Shown here piece by piece: positions 1 through 8,367 of a stretch of DNA of 64,000 nucleotides. A model generated the notes under the pieces. The model had not been told where the DNA came from and did not search any database. It saw nothing but the letters and a program-made list of their open reading frames with translations. The position numbers and the translations under genes were made by a program. Source of the DNA: an uncultured Rhodospirillales bacterium (GTDB taxonomy: Bacteria > Pseudomonadota > Alphaproteobacteria > ATCC43930 > CGMCC-115725). Positions within the stretch are counted from its first letter, which is position 1, and every line of letters begins with the position of its first letter. Where the stretch lies: contig CAIKMD010000002.1 in the NCBI GenBank assembly GCA_903828515.1, forward strand, positions 952,213 to 1,016,212, in the 5' to 3' direction.

Positions 1-433
1 CGCCTTCCGGTGGATCGGCGAGGAAATCGAAGGCGAGACCCTGCGCCGGATCTTCCTGGCGCGTCGCGAGCGGCAGGCGCAGCCGCATCAGCGCATAAAA
101 CAACCGATGCTCCGCGCGTTCGAACTTGCGCCAGCGTGACACGTTTTGCGCGATCGAGATATCCGGGATCGTGCGGTTGTGACGGCAGGCCAGACACAAC
201 GTATCCGGCGTCTCGCTGTCGATCAGCCAGTTACAGGCATCGAACGCCGCATTGGCGCAAAACCGATAGAGCCCCGCCGGTGCGGCGACGGCGCGCCAAA
301 CCTCGCCCTCGGGCTCGAGCGCCGACAGGGCCTCGATCGCCGGCAGATAGCCGAGGCGATGGCCGCATTGTTCGCATTTCGTGTTCTCGAAGAAAAGCAA
401 TTGCGAGCAATGCTGACAGGTGAAGATTTTCAA
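1..433 (-). CDS. Zinc-ribbon putative metallopeptidase, C-terminus cut by window edge
   Basis: Translating the minus strand from a TTG at 433 gives an open frame that runs off the left edge. The protein begins with a zinc ribbon: a CxxC pair near residues 6-9, a second pair at about 20-23, and another Cys pair further on in LCLACRHN. It continues with NRTIPDIS and RWRKFERAEHRLFYAL. This is the pattern of the DUF2248/PF10005 family (putative zinc-binding peptidase with an N-terminal zinc ribbon). The HExxH region expected of the family would lie beyond the window. TTG was chosen because the zinc ribbon starts directly after it and no upstream ATG fits. Substrate and role are unknown in the family. 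Confidence 0.75.
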   Translation of the reverse strand, partial: MKIFTCQHCSQLLFFENTKCEQCGHRLGYLPAIEALSALEPEGEVWRAVAAPAGLYRFCANAAFDACNWLIDSETPDTLCLACRHNRTIPDISIAQNVSRWRKFERAEHRLFYALMRLRLPLATRQEDPAQGLAFDFLADPPEG

Positions 434-482
434 GGAATTGGCCCCGGGAATACGCGATGTGAAGGCACCGACCTAAACGCGT

Positions 483-496
483 CCTTTCGCGAAAGG
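483..496. promoter_or_regulatory. 14-bp perfect palindrome in divergent intergenic region
   Basis: CCTTTCGCGAAAGG reads the same on both strands. It lies about 50 bp upstream of the minus-strand peptidase start and about 170 bp upstream of the plus-strand small gene. It could be an operator for a dimeric regulator; no regulator can be assigned. Confidence 0.3.
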
Positions 497-666
497 TTTC
501 ATCGCATTTCGCGGAATTCCGCCGGGAATCGGCCGTGATGCTGAATGATTTGTAACACTTGGGGCAACGGTACCCCCAATCCGGCCCATCGATCGCCGCA
601 ATCGAGGGCCACGTTCATTGGACGCATCGCATGAAGCGCTGCGCATCAAGCAGGAGATGATCCACG

Positions 667-915
667 ATGAACGATCAGCATCGCAACGATCCATCGCAAC
701 CGAACGCCGGCCAGGACAAGGCGCGGCGCGACGCTCAGGGCCAGCCCAATCAGCAACCGGGCGGCGCGAACAATCCCGGCCAGCACCAGCAAGGCCAACC
801 CAATCAACCGCGTGATCCGAATCAGAAACCGAAAACCGAGCAAGCCAGCCATCAGGGCGGCGGCGGCGTTCGCAGCGATCACAAGCCTCAAGGACCCGGC
901 AGCCAGCAGCGCTAG
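667..915 (+). CDS. Small Gln/Pro/Asn/Gly-rich hydrophilic protein
   Basis: 82-residue protein of low complexity, made mostly of Gln, Pro, Gly, Asn, Asp and Lys, with runs such as GQPNQQPGG and QGQPNQPRDPNQ. It has no hydrophobic core, signal peptide or Cys, so it is probably disordered and cytoplasmic. An AGGAG ribosome site lies about 10 bases before the ATG, and a strong intrinsic terminator follows 35 bases after the stop, which together support a real gene. Its make-up resembles stress-related hydrophilic proteins, but that is only a compositional likeness. No family recognised. Confidence 0.6.
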   Translation: MNDQHRNDPSQPNAGQDKARRDAQGQPNQQPGGANNPGQHQQGQPNQPRDPNQKPKTEQASHQGGGGVRSDHKPQGPGSQQR

Positions 916-950
916 ACCGGACGCCAGAGGCTAACCGCCTTTCAACGACA

Positions 951-980
951 TGCCCCGCCCCTCACCGGGCGGGGCATTTT
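951..980 (+). terminator. Rho-independent terminator
   Basis: Perfect 10-bp stem TGCCCCGCCC / GGGCGGGGCA (951-960 with 967-976), 6-base loop, followed by TTTT at 977-980. It closes the small hydrophilic-protein gene. Confidence 0.85.
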
Positions 981-1105
981 CGTTTTCATCGGGCACACTC
1001 CCTACTTGCAAATCGGCCGTCGCGGGGCAAAACTTGGGATCGATCCGCGCGCCTGCGGTAGAAGCCCGCGTGGCGCCGTGCATCATCACAAAGGGGGAAC
1101 GCTCC

Positions 1106-1588
1106 GTGACCACATCCAAGAAAATCCTCGCCGGTGCCCTGTCGATCGCGGCTTTGGGCCTTGCTTACCCGCATCAGGCGTCCGCCGCGCAAGCCATGGT
1201 CATTCAATCCGACACCGTGCGCGGCGTGCTGCAGGGCATGACGGCGCCGGGCTGCGTGCTGAACAATCAGTTCAAGCACAAGGAAGAGATCGTCTTCCGC
1301 ATCAAAATCATCGACACCAAGACCGGCAAGCCGATGGACAAAGAGGCGATCAAAAGCCTCGTCGTCGAATTGCCCGATGGTCAGAAATTCAACGCGCATT
1401 ACGGGATGCATCCGCCGCAGGACCCGATCGAATATTTCTGGACCTATGCCTGGGTCATTCCCGCCGAGTATCCCACCGGCAGCTTCGGCTACAAGGTGAC
1501 GGCGACCGACAAGAAAGGCCACACGGCGACGTTCGAGCCCTTCAAGTCGAAACCGTCGCAGCTCACCGTCCTCGCCGACGCCAGCTGA
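1106..1588 (+). CDS. Periplasmic protein of unknown function
   Basis: 160 residues from a GTG preceded by AAGGGGGAA; the open frame extends further upstream but crosses the preceding terminator, so the GTG is preferred. A signal peptide ends at about ASA|AQ (residue 28). The mature part is short and beta-rich, with one Cys in APGCVLNN. It has an Ig-like feel near its end (YPTGSFGYKVTATDKKGH), typical of periplasmic beta-sandwich proteins. A c-type cytochrome gene follows 107 bp downstream on the same strand, so a role beside electron transfer is possible but unproven. Family not recognised. Confidence 0.7.
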   Translation: MTTSKKILAGALSIAALGLAYPHQASAAQAMVIQSDTVRGVLQGMTAPGCVLNNQFKHKEEIVFRIKIIDTKTGKPMDKEAIKSLVVELPDGQKFNAHYGMHPPQDPIEYFWTYAWVIPAEYPTGSFGYKVTATDKKGHTATFEPFKSKPSQLTVLADAS

Positions 1589-1603
1589 TCGCCTTCTCCG
1601 ACC

Positions 1604-1668
1604 GTCGTCCCCGCGAAAGCGGGGACCCTGTCGCCGCACGGGATTCCCGCTTTCGCGGGCATGACGAT
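1604..1668. repeat. Inverted pair of REP-like palindromes
   Basis: The first unit is GTCCCCGC-GAAA-GCGGGGAC (1607-1626). The second, in opposite orientation, has CCCGC-TTTC-GCGGG (1646-1659) with flanking CATGACGA. The core (CGTCATGCCCGCGAAAGCGGG when read on the minus strand) is a common extragenic palindrome type in proteobacteria. It sits directly after the 1106-1588 gene and may act as its transcript end. Confidence 0.6.
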
Positions 1669-1695
1669 TGAATAGATCGATACGGATTCGGGTTC

Positions 1696-2079
1696 ATGAA
1701 TAAAAAAATGAAATGCCTGTCGTTGATCCCCGTGATCGCGATGTTCGCAGTCCTCGGTTCGGCCACCACCGCTTTCGCCGACGGTGCCGATGTGTTCAAC
1801 GACAATTGCGCGGTCTGCCATTCGGTCGAGGTGGGCGTACAAAAACTCGGGCCCTCGCTCGCCGGTGTGGTCGGCCGCAAATCGGCGAGCCTCGCCGATT
1901 TCCCCTATTCGCCGGCGATGGCCGCCGCCGGACTCACCTGGACCAAGCCCCAGCTCAATAATTACCTGACCAATCCACAGGGCGTCGTCCACGGCACCAA
2001 GATGCTGTTCCCCGGCTTGAAGAACAGCAAAGAGCGCACCCAGCTCATCGACTATCTGGCGACGCTCAAGGGTCCCTGA
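1696..2079 (+). CDS. Small periplasmic class I c-type cytochrome
   Basis: 127 residues with a signal peptide ending near AFA|DG (28/29). The haem-binding CxxCH motif is CAVCH at residues 38-42, and the likely distal ligand is Met103 in GTKMLFPG. Length and motif order fit the cytochrome c2/c550 group: soluble single-haem carriers passing electrons between periplasmic dehydrogenases and terminal oxidases. GPSLAGVVGRK and FPYSPAM between the ligands are characteristic of the group. The upstream secreted protein (1106-1588) is on the same strand, but a REP-like element lies between them, so co-transcription is uncertain. Confidence 0.9.
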   Translation: MNKKMKCLSLIPVIAMFAVLGSATTAFADGADVFNDNCAVCHSVEVGVQKLGPSLAGVVGRKSASLADFPYSPAMAAAGLTWTKPQLNNYLTNPQGVVHGTKMLFPGLKNSKERTQLIDYLATLKGP

Positions 2080-2088
2080 GGCCACAAA

Positions 2089-2118
2089 AAAGCGCGGCGC
2101 CCAACGGCACCGCGCTTT
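2089..2118. terminator. Bidirectional terminator hairpin
   Basis: AAAGCGCGG (2089-2097) pairs with CCGCGCTTT (2110-2118) around a 12-base loop. A-rich sequence on the left and T/C on the right let it serve both convergent neighbours (cytochrome on plus, small secreted protein on minus). Confidence 0.75.
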
Positions 2119-2140
2119 CCTGGTTACAGTCTGACGCGGT

Positions 2141-2428
2141 TTAGTAGCCGCGCTGAATCACGACCGTCTGGGACGGCACATAACCCTGCTGCACCACCAC
2201 GCCGCTCGGCGGGCTGCGATAGGCCATCTGCCCATAGGCCACATGGTTCGAGCCGTCCTGGGTCGCCGTGCAATCGCGCCATGCCGCGCTGCAGTTATCC
2301 GGGTTCATGCCCGATGAACTGCTTTGCGAATAGACCGTCGTCGTCACGTATTGGTCGGCATGCGCACCTGCGGCCACGCCGGCGGTCAAGCCCAGCGCCA
2401 GTGAGATGGCAAGAATGGATCGGGTCAT
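2141..2428 (-). CDS. Small secreted protein of unknown function
   Basis: 95 residues with a clear signal peptide (hydrophobic SILAISLALGLTAGVAAG, cleavage near AHA|DQ). The mature part is about 70 residues, rich in Ser, Gln, Val and Tyr. It has two Cys (NCSAAWRDC) and a repetitive tail (SGVVVQQGYVPSQTVVIQRGY). AAAGGAG precedes the ATG at good spacing. The Cys pair suggests a periplasmic disulfide. No family recognised; it is convergent with the cytochrome gene and shares its terminator. Confidence 0.7.
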   Translation of the reverse strand: MTRSILAISLALGLTAGVAAGAHADQYVTTTVYSQSSSSGMNPDNCSAAWRDCTATQDGSNHVAYGQMAYRSPPSGVVVQQGYVPSQTVVIQRGY

Positions 2429-2591
2429 TGCAAACTCCTTTAAACGTCATATCCCGAACGATGCCGTCTTGAGAGCATCCGTCCGTCACCCCGTAAGATG
2501 GGTACCGATTGTGCTCAATCGGTGACAATCCTGCGGTAACGCAATGAATCGCCTCACGATAAGGAGAGGTCGTTACAGCCTTGTTATCCTC

Positions 2592-3770
2592 TCATTTGAG
2601 GACGATGCCGGCCGGCAGCGCCGGAGCCTCGAGCTTCGGAATGAATTCCGGCAACACGCTCAGAATGACCGGCTGCACCACACCGCCGACATCGCGGATC
2701 TGCATGATGTAGCGCGGCATGATCGGGTTGTGATCGTCGTCATAGCGGAACGATCCGGCCGGCGTCGTCATCCTGGTTTCGGCGATCGCCTTCAGGAGCG
2801 CGTCCTTGTCGGCGATGTTGCCTTTGATCCGACCGATCGCGCCGTCGAGAACCTGCGCCGCGATGATGCCACCGAGGGTCTGCCAGCTCGGCTTTTCCTG
2901 GCCCTGATATCCGGCGCCCCACTCTTTCATGAGTTCCTTGTTCTCCGGCGTGTCGATGGTCGAGAAATAGAACGACGCGCCGATGAAACCGGTCGCCGCT
3001 TCGCCCTCCGCCGAAAGCTGCTGTTCGTCGACGGTGACGGTGAAGCCGTACATCGGCAGCTTCTTGCCGTAATCCGCGTATTGCTTGATGAAGCGCAAAC
3101 CGTCCGTCCCCGGCATAAACACGATCGCGACGTCCGCATCGCTCGATATCTGCCCGATGAAGGAACCGAAATCGGGCGCGCCCAATCGCGGCATCAGTTT
3201 CTGGACGACCGTGCCGCCACCGGCGACGAAGCCCTTCTCGAAATAATTCACCGCTTCCTGCCCGGCGATATAGTTGGGCGCGATCAGGACAGCCTTGCGA
3301 TAGCCCGCCTTCGCCGGCAGAAACCCTTCGAGATAACCCTCGGCATTGCCGGCGAAGGTGGTGCGGAACATGTACTTGCCCTGCACCACTTCATCGACCG
3401 TCGATTCGATCAAGGTCGGAATCTGATGTTCGTTGACGTAATCCTTGATCGCGGCGCCGGTCGCCGAACTGGTCGGACCGATCAGCACGTCGATCTTGTC
3501 GGACTCGACGAGCTTCTTCACCTTGGTAATCGCGGTCGCGGGATCGCCCGCCGTGTCTTCGGTGACGATCGTCACTTTCAATCCGCCAAGCATGCCGCCA
3601 TGCCGGTTGAGATAGATCTGCAATCCGTTGCGTTCGCCGTTGCCGCTCGGCGCGAACGGCCCTGACAACTCGGCCAGCAGCCCGAGTTTGATCGTGCCGT
3701 CGGCCGCATCGGCAACCGACGCAGACAATAAAACAGCACAACACGTCGCGATGAGCCCGAGCCTCGACAT
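2592..3770 (-). CDS. Branched-chain amino acid-type ABC substrate-binding protein
   Basis: 392 residues from an ATG with GGAGGA just upstream; the frame is open further upstream but without a better site. A signal peptide ends near ADA|AD (22/23). The mature start TIKLGLLAELSGPFAPSGNGERNG is typical of the Peripla_BP_6/LivK family, which captures amino acids, amides or aromatic acids for LivHMGF-type importers. Later segments (VLIGPTSSATGAAIKDYV, IAGQEAVNYFEKGF) match the two-lobe fold. No permease or ATPase gene is adjacent, so it is an orphan here and must use components encoded elsewhere or act otherwise. Confidence 0.88.
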   Translation of the reverse strand: MSRLGLIATCCAVLLSASVADAADGTIKLGLLAELSGPFAPSGNGERNGLQIYLNRHGGMLGGLKVTIVTEDTAGDPATAITKVKKLVESDKIDVLIGPTSSATGAAIKDYVNEHQIPTLIESTVDEVVQGKYMFRTTFAGNAEGYLEGFLPAKAGYRKAVLIAPNYIAGQEAVNYFEKGFVAGGGTVVQKLMPRLGAPDFGSFIGQISSDADVAIVFMPGTDGLRFIKQYADYGKKLPMYGFTVTVDEQQLSAEGEAATGFIGASFYFSTIDTPENKELMKEWGAGYQGQEKPSWQTLGGIIAAQVLDGAIGRIKGNIADKDALLKAIAETRMTTPAGSFRYDDDHNPIMPRYIMQIRDVGGVVQPVILSVLPEFIPKLEAPALPAGIVLK

Positions 3771-3902
3771 GATTCCTCCCCGATCACGCGGCTGAACGCC
3801 GCTTATGGCGAAGTAGACCGCGCCCACCGCCGGGCCGTCAACGAGCAATTCGCGCAACGCAAAACAATTGCGTCCACGACAGCCGCGTTTGTACGGGTTC
3901 GA

Positions 3903-4283
3903 TCAGATTTCATTGACGCCCATCGTCACCGGGACGTCGTCGCGCCAGTCGCCCTCGACGCGGTTGCCCTTGGTATCCGTCAGCACGCCATGACCGTTGC
4001 GCTTGCCACCCTGATAGGCGCCGACGAATTTCTCGGCGGGCTTGCCGTCCTCGGTCCAGAGCAGCGTGCCGTTACCGTCGGCGTAACCGTTCTTGCACGG
4101 CCCCGACCAACGAACCGTCTCGTCTCCTTCGGGCGCGGGGTTCCAGACCTTGCAGCCGGTTTTCGCGTCGGCGATCCAATCGGGCGGCGCGTGATCTTCT
4201 TCCTGCGCGCGGACCGGAATTCCGAGGCCAAGGATAACGATTGCAACGGCAAAAAGGCCGCCGACCAGGGCTTGGGATTTCAT
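3903..4283 (-). CDS. Secreted MORN-repeat protein
   Basis: 126 residues from the ATG at 4283 (AAGGAG upstream). An N-terminal signal peptide (ALVGGLFAVAIVILGLGI, cleavage near VRA|QE) is followed by a Cys-containing region (TGCKVWNPAP, SGPCKNGYADG). Two to three MORN-like repeats then follow: GYADGNGTLLWTEDGKP, FVGAYQGGKRNGHGVLT, VEGDWRDD. MORN repeats are beta-hairpin units often binding membranes or proteins; the role here is unknown. A small lipoprotein gene lies about 85 bp upstream on the same strand. Confidence 0.75.
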   Translation of the reverse strand: MKSQALVGGLFAVAIVILGLGIPVRAQEEDHAPPDWIADAKTGCKVWNPAPEGDETVRWSGPCKNGYADGNGTLLWTEDGKPAEKFVGAYQGGKRNGHGVLTDTKGNRVEGDWRDDVPVTMGVNEI

Positions 4284-4367
4284 CGACACTCCTTGCAACA
4301 GCGTTCTTATGACATCGGCTGCCGCGGCCGCTCCGTCAAGTCCCGGCGTCAGAGCTTTCACGCCCGG

Positions 4368-4538
4368 CTATTTGTTGCTGCCGCCCGATGGCTCGATGAT
4401 CGAGCCCCATCCCGGCAAGGGATTGCCGTCGGGTCCGCGCACCTGGTCGGTCCAATCATAGCTGCCCGAATTGATCACCGGCCCGGTGCCGCATCCGGCC
4501 AGCACCAGAACCAATCCGACGATCGCCACTCGCATCAT
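4368..4538 (-). CDS. Small lipoprotein
   Basis: 56 residues; the hydrophobic stretch VAIVGLVLVLAGC is a lipobox with the lipidated Cys at residue 16. The mature part is only about 40 residues and ends in PSGGSNK. The start at 4538 was chosen because GGAG lies 9 bases upstream; an ATG one codon later is also possible. Probably anchored in the outer or inner membrane facing the periplasm. No family assigned. Confidence 0.7.
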   Translation of the reverse strand: MMRVAIVGLVLVLAGCGTGPVINSGSYDWTDQVRGPDGNPLPGWGSIIEPSGGSNK

Positions 4539-4593
4539 GGGGACATCTCCACCGCTACGAGATGAAAACACGGATCGGCATATCCGGTTCCGC

Positions 4594-5613
4594 CTAATAC
4601 TTCAAGCTGACGACCTTGCCGCGTTGCTTGCCGCTGGTCGCGATGCAGATCGGCGAGCGGTAGAGCGGGCTGACGAATTTCGCGTCGGGCATGTCGTCGC
4701 GGATCTTGGTGAACAGCGGTTCGAGTCCGAGATCGAGCCAGGTGCCGAAGCTCGCGTCGTGATGCGCCGGCAGATAGAGCCGGGGATGAAAGAGTTCGAG
4801 CAGCGGCCAGGTATCCGCCACCTGATGCTCGGCGACCGGATGCGGCTGATAGGCGATGATCGCGACGTCGGCCCGCCCAAACTTCGCCGCGAGCGCGCGG
4901 TCGCCATCGGTGATCGGACCGGCGCTGCCGACCACCACGGTCGAGAAACCGTTCTTGAAACGCACGCCGAAAGCCAGCGTGCCTTCGGTGACGACCTCGG
5001 GCGCGAAGGTGCCGCGCGCGGTCACCTCTTTATTATGCGCGTCCTCTTCGGGCGTGTTGGGGCGTGAGTCGATTTTATAAAGCGCGCCCAGCGCGTCGGT
5101 GAGGCCCGGCTGAATCGTGCTGTGCCGCGCCAGCGCGATCTCGACCGTCACGTCGCCGAAATGCAAGGTCTCGCCGCCTTTCGCGGTGATGGTTTGCGAG
5201 GCCGGTACGCCGAGTTTCTCGGCGGTCGCGATGGTGATCGGCGCGCCGACCACCGGCGCGTGGGTTTGCGCGGCGACCGGCGCCACGTCGGCGATGTGAT
5301 CGAAATGCGCGTGGCTCATGAAGATGACATCGGCGCGCTTGATCTGAGACACGTCGAAGCCGATCGGGTGGTTGCGCGCGGTGCGGTTGAAATAGGCATC
5401 GAACAGGAAGACGTGGCCCTGATAGGCGATTTCGTAATTGGCATTGCCGAGCCAGCGGAACACCGCGATGTCGGAATTCTTGCCCGGCACCGGGCCGCCG
5501 ATGATCGCGGGCGTCAGGCTGCTGCACGCGGGCTCGGCCGCGATTGCCGCACCGGCAAAGCCGGCCAACGAGACGACAAGGCACGACAGGATGATTGTGG
5601 CCCGAACCCGCAT
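4594..5613 (-). CDS. Exported metallo-beta-lactamase-fold hydrolase
   Basis: 339 residues from the ATG at 5613, preceded by GGGGAGAG. A signal peptide ends near AIA|AE (about residue 25). The metal-binding motif HAHFDH is at residues 101-106 (His101, His103, Asp105, His106), with a further His in ALARHSTI and a late one in YLPAHHDASF. This is the UlaG/MBL-superfamily layout of a dinuclear metal hydrolase. The substrate is unknown. The gene is the third of a minus-strand set after the binding protein (7090-8097) and MFS transporter (5666-7036), so it may act on the compound they import. Confidence 0.82.
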   Translation of the reverse strand: MRVRATIILSCLVVSLAGFAGAAIAAEPACSSLTPAIIGGPVPGKNSDIAVFRWLGNANYEIAYQGHVFLFDAYFNRTARNHPIGFDVSQIKRADVIFMSHAHFDHIADVAPVAAQTHAPVVGAPITIATAEKLGVPASQTITAKGGETLHFGDVTVEIALARHSTIQPGLTDALGALYKIDSRPNTPEEDAHNKEVTARGTFAPEVVTEGTLAFGVRFKNGFSTVVVGSAGPITDGDRALAAKFGRADVAIIAYQPHPVAEHQVADTWPLLELFHPRLYLPAHHDASFGTWLDLGLEPLFTKIRDDMPDAKFVSPLYRSPICIATSGKQRGKVVSLKY

Positions 5614-5665
5614 CGCGATCTCTCCCCTGGTTTCGCCGGCGCCCTTCGCGGGCACTCCGCGCGAA

Positions 5666-7036
5666 CTATAGGCGCGGGGCCAAAGCGGCGGAAGCGTCTG
5701 CCTCGGTGAGCGTCTCAAGCGAGATGCGGCCGGTTTCGGGAACCAGGATTTGCGTGAGGATCGCGCCGAGCAGCGCCAGCCCCGCGAGCACCCAATACGA
5801 GAAGGCCGGGCCCATACCGGCGAACAGCAAGGGAAAGAAGAACGCGCTCACCGCCGCGCCGATCCGTCCGCCCGCGACGGTGATGCCTTGCGCCACGCTG
5901 CGCACCCGCGTCGGCGCGAGTTCGACGCCGAGAATGCCGGCACCCGAGACCAGGCCCGGCCCGGTCTGGGCGATGTTGAACAACCCGAACACGATGAACG
6001 CGAGGATCGGAATGGCGAGCAGAAAATCCTGCAGCAGCGCGAAGACACCGACCGCCACCGCGCCGGCGACGAAGCCCCAGACCTGCAGCGGCTTGCGTCC
6101 GACCTGGTCGATCACGAACACCGACATCAGGATCGAGGCGGGCAGAACGAAGATGACTTGCGAGAGGATGGTGAATTTCAGCGGGCTCAGCCCAAGGCTG
6201 GTCGCGATCAGCGACGGCCCGAACAGGATCGTCGCGTAGATCACCAGGTCATAGACCATCCACAGGATGGCCGCGGACCAGATGCCGTGGCTGTGCAACG
6301 CGAAGACCAGTCCGAACCGGCGCTCGTCACGCGGCGGCGCCGTGGCGACCTCGCCGCTGATATGGGTGATCACCTGCGCGGCGGCATCGCCGTCGCCGGC
6401 GATGCGCGCAAGGTAGCGCGCCGTCTCCGGCATCTGCCGGCGGAAATAGAGCACCGCCAGCGCCGGCACCGCGCCGGCCGCCAGCACGATGCGCCAGAGC
6501 AGATCGTCGTGCACGCCGAGGCTTTGCAGCAACAGCGTGAACAATCCGGCGACCAGCGCGCCGACCGGCCACATCGTACCGAACCCCAGACCCAAAGCGC
6601 GGCCGCGATTGGCGCGATTGGCGTGCTCGGCCATGATCGTCGGCGAGAGCACATAATCGGCGCCGACGCCGATACCGAGCAGGAAGCGCAGCGCGATGAG
6701 CCAGGTGATGTCGGGCGCGAAGGCCTGTGCCACCGCGGCAACCCCGAGGATCATCACGTCGAAGCCATAGAACCGTTTACGGCCACCCTGCGCCAGGACG
6801 CCAAAGGCGAGCGCGCCGATCGCCGCGCCGACCAGTGCCGATGCGGCGAGCGACGCGCTCTGCAGGCCGGTCAGGCTCGGGTCGCCGTAGGAATGAAGGA
6901 TGAGCGGCAGCACGATACCGACGGAGGACAGATCGTACCCGTCGCAAAAGACGCCAAGCCCGGTCGTCAGCGTCGTCCGCCAATGGAACGCGCCGAATTC
7001 CTGCTCGTCGAGTTTGGTGAAATCGTCCCCCGCCAC
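5666..7036 (-). CDS. MFS transporter, sugar/aromatic-acid porter type
   Basis: 456 residues with about twelve hydrophobic segments. FDxYD-type TM1 motif (FCDGYDLSSVGIVLP), the loop 2-3 motif replaced by GVLAQGGRKRFYG, GVGADYVLSPT in TM4, and PETARYL after TM6 place it in the broad SV2/sugar porter/AAHS group of major facilitator carriers. Start is GTG at 7036, with GAGGTC close before it. It lies 53 bp downstream of an NMT1-type binding-protein gene and 52 bp upstream of the MBL-fold hydrolase gene, all on the same strand. The pairing of a periplasmic binding protein with an MFS carrier is repeated at 44.6-47.3 kb. Confidence 0.88.
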   Translation of the reverse strand: MAGDDFTKLDEQEFGAFHWRTTLTTGLGVFCDGYDLSSVGIVLPLILHSYGDPSLTGLQSASLAASALVGAAIGALAFGVLAQGGRKRFYGFDVMILGVAAVAQAFAPDITWLIALRFLLGIGVGADYVLSPTIMAEHANRANRGRALGLGFGTMWPVGALVAGLFTLLLQSLGVHDDLLWRIVLAAGAVPALAVLYFRRQMPETARYLARIAGDGDAAAQVITHISGEVATAPPRDERRFGLVFALHSHGIWSAAILWMVYDLVIYATILFGPSLIATSLGLSPLKFTILSQVIFVLPASILMSVFVIDQVGRKPLQVWGFVAGAVAVGVFALLQDFLLAIPILAFIVFGLFNIAQTGPGLVSGAGILGVELAPTRVRSVAQGITVAGGRIGAAVSAFFFPLLFAGMGPAFSYWVLAGLALLGAILTQILVPETGRISLETLTEADASAALAPRL

Positions 7037-7089
7037 GACCTCAGGCTAACATTATCGCGGCGGTGAAATCTCGCGGAAAGCGCGCGCCC

Positions 7090-8097
7090 TCACCGCTCTT
7101 TCCACGGCAGGATATAGGTCGACGCGATGATGGAATCGGCGTCGGCATGGCCCTTCACGAGGCCCTGTGCCTCGAACCAGGCGACCTGACGGTGAATGTC
7201 TTTCACGTCGAGCCGGCCTTCGGGATCGACATAACCGATGCTCGGGCCGATCTGTTCGGTGGTCTGGCCGAGATACTTCGACATGATGGCGAGAATTTCC
7301 GGCGCGGTCGGCTGGTCCTCGCGCTGTTCCTTGCTGTTGGTGAAAGCGTCGTGATAGGTGCGCGTCGCCTGGCGGAACGCCTTGAGCCAACGCTCGACGA
7401 GTTCGGGCTTGTCGCGCACCACCTTGGTCGAGGCGATGATCACCGCGATCTGCCACGGTGTCTCGTCGCCGATGTAGCCGAGGAATTTGACGCTGTCTTT
7501 CTGTAGCAGCGGTGTGAAACCGGTGTAGGTGCCGACTGCCGCATCGACCGAACCGCCGGCGACCGTGCTCACCGTGTTGGCATTCGCCTGGGTCTGCACG
7601 ATGCGGATCGATTTGAGATCGACGTTGTATTTATCGGCGACGAGGCCCAGCGCATAATAGAAGGACGAACCGATCTGGGTCGTCGCGATGGTGCGCCCGC
7701 CGAGATCCTTCAGCGTTTTGACGCCTGCCTCGAAACCCTTGTTGCTGGCGACGATGGCTTCGGCGTGCCAGCCCGGCATTTCATGGACCGCGCCGGCGAT
7801 GATCTTCAACGCGCCCTGACCGGCGAGGCTGTAAAAACTCGCGGTCATGCCGGCAAGCGCGATATCGAGCGATCCCGACGTCACCGCTACCGAAATCGGG
7901 CCGGCGGAGTCGAATTGCACCAAATCGACGTCGATCCCCTGCGCCGCGTAGTAGCCCTTCTCCTTGGCGATATAGATCGGCGCGACCGGCGCGGCCGAGG
8001 GATAACCGATCTTCAGCGCCTCGGCTCGTACCCCGTCAGCGACGAAGCAAAAGGCGGCGATGAGGCTGGCGACGATCAACGTGCGGCGGCAAACCAT
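7090..8097 (-). CDS. NMT1/TauA-type ABC substrate-binding protein
   Basis: 335 residues with a signal peptide (LIVASLIAAFCFVADGVRA|EA). The mature start LKIGYPSAAPVAPIYIAKEKGYY is typical of the NMT1/SsuA/TauA family, which binds sulfonates, nitrate, pyrimidine precursors or aromatic acids. It is a clear paralogue of the 40535-41554 product: both share GDETPWQ followed by a VxxxSTK segment and the Arg-Thr/Leu-Tyr-His-Asp-Ala block. No ABC permease or ATPase gene adjoins; an MFS gene follows instead. Confidence 0.88.
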   Translation of the reverse strand: MVCRRTLIVASLIAAFCFVADGVRAEALKIGYPSAAPVAPIYIAKEKGYYAAQGIDVDLVQFDSAGPISVAVTSGSLDIALAGMTASFYSLAGQGALKIIAGAVHEMPGWHAEAIVASNKGFEAGVKTLKDLGGRTIATTQIGSSFYYALGLVADKYNVDLKSIRIVQTQANANTVSTVAGGSVDAAVGTYTGFTPLLQKDSVKFLGYIGDETPWQIAVIIASTKVVRDKPELVERWLKAFRQATRTYHDAFTNSKEQREDQPTAPEILAIMSKYLGQTTEQIGPSIGYVDPEGRLDVKDIHRQVAWFEAQGLVKGHADADSIIASTYILPWKER

Positions 8098-8199
8098 GAT
8101 GCGAAGGACGCTCCATTGTGGGAAATCAGTGATGGAGCCCTATAGTCCAAGCCCAGCCACCCTCGCCACAATTTCGCGATTTCATTTCGCGACGCGATA

Positions 8200-8367
8200 C
8201 TACGCATCGATGTAGTGCTTGTTGCCACACACCGTGCAGGCCCAGAAATATTTCAGCCGGTTGGGAAACTGCTTGAGGCTGCGCAGTTCGAAGCGCCGCT
8301 CGTCCTTGCATTTGCGGCATTCCTGCTCGCGGGTCTCCCCCACGCGCTCCGCCAGCGGCTTCGCCAT
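8200..8367 (-). CDS. 55-residue zinc-ribbon protein
   Basis: Reading the minus strand from the ATG at 8367 gives a 55-residue protein with two knuckles: CRKC at residues 17-20 and CTVC at 44-47. Spacing and surrounding residues (REQECRKCKDERRF, YFWACTVCGNKHYIDA) fit a small zinc ribbon that could bind nucleic acid or a protein partner. The stop is TAG at 8200-8202. A GGATGGTGAC segment precedes the start. No named family is recalled; confidence rests on the paired CxxC motifs and compact open frame. Confidence 0.6.
   Translation of the reverse strand: MAKPLAERVGETREQECRKCKDERRFELRSLKQFPNRLKYFWACTVCGNKHYIDA

Noticed and set aside
5750..7066. 438-residue plus-strand frame opposite the MFS gene
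   Set aside because: Very rich in Arg, Gln, Asp and His with no hydrophobic pattern; it is a shadow of the membrane-protein gene.
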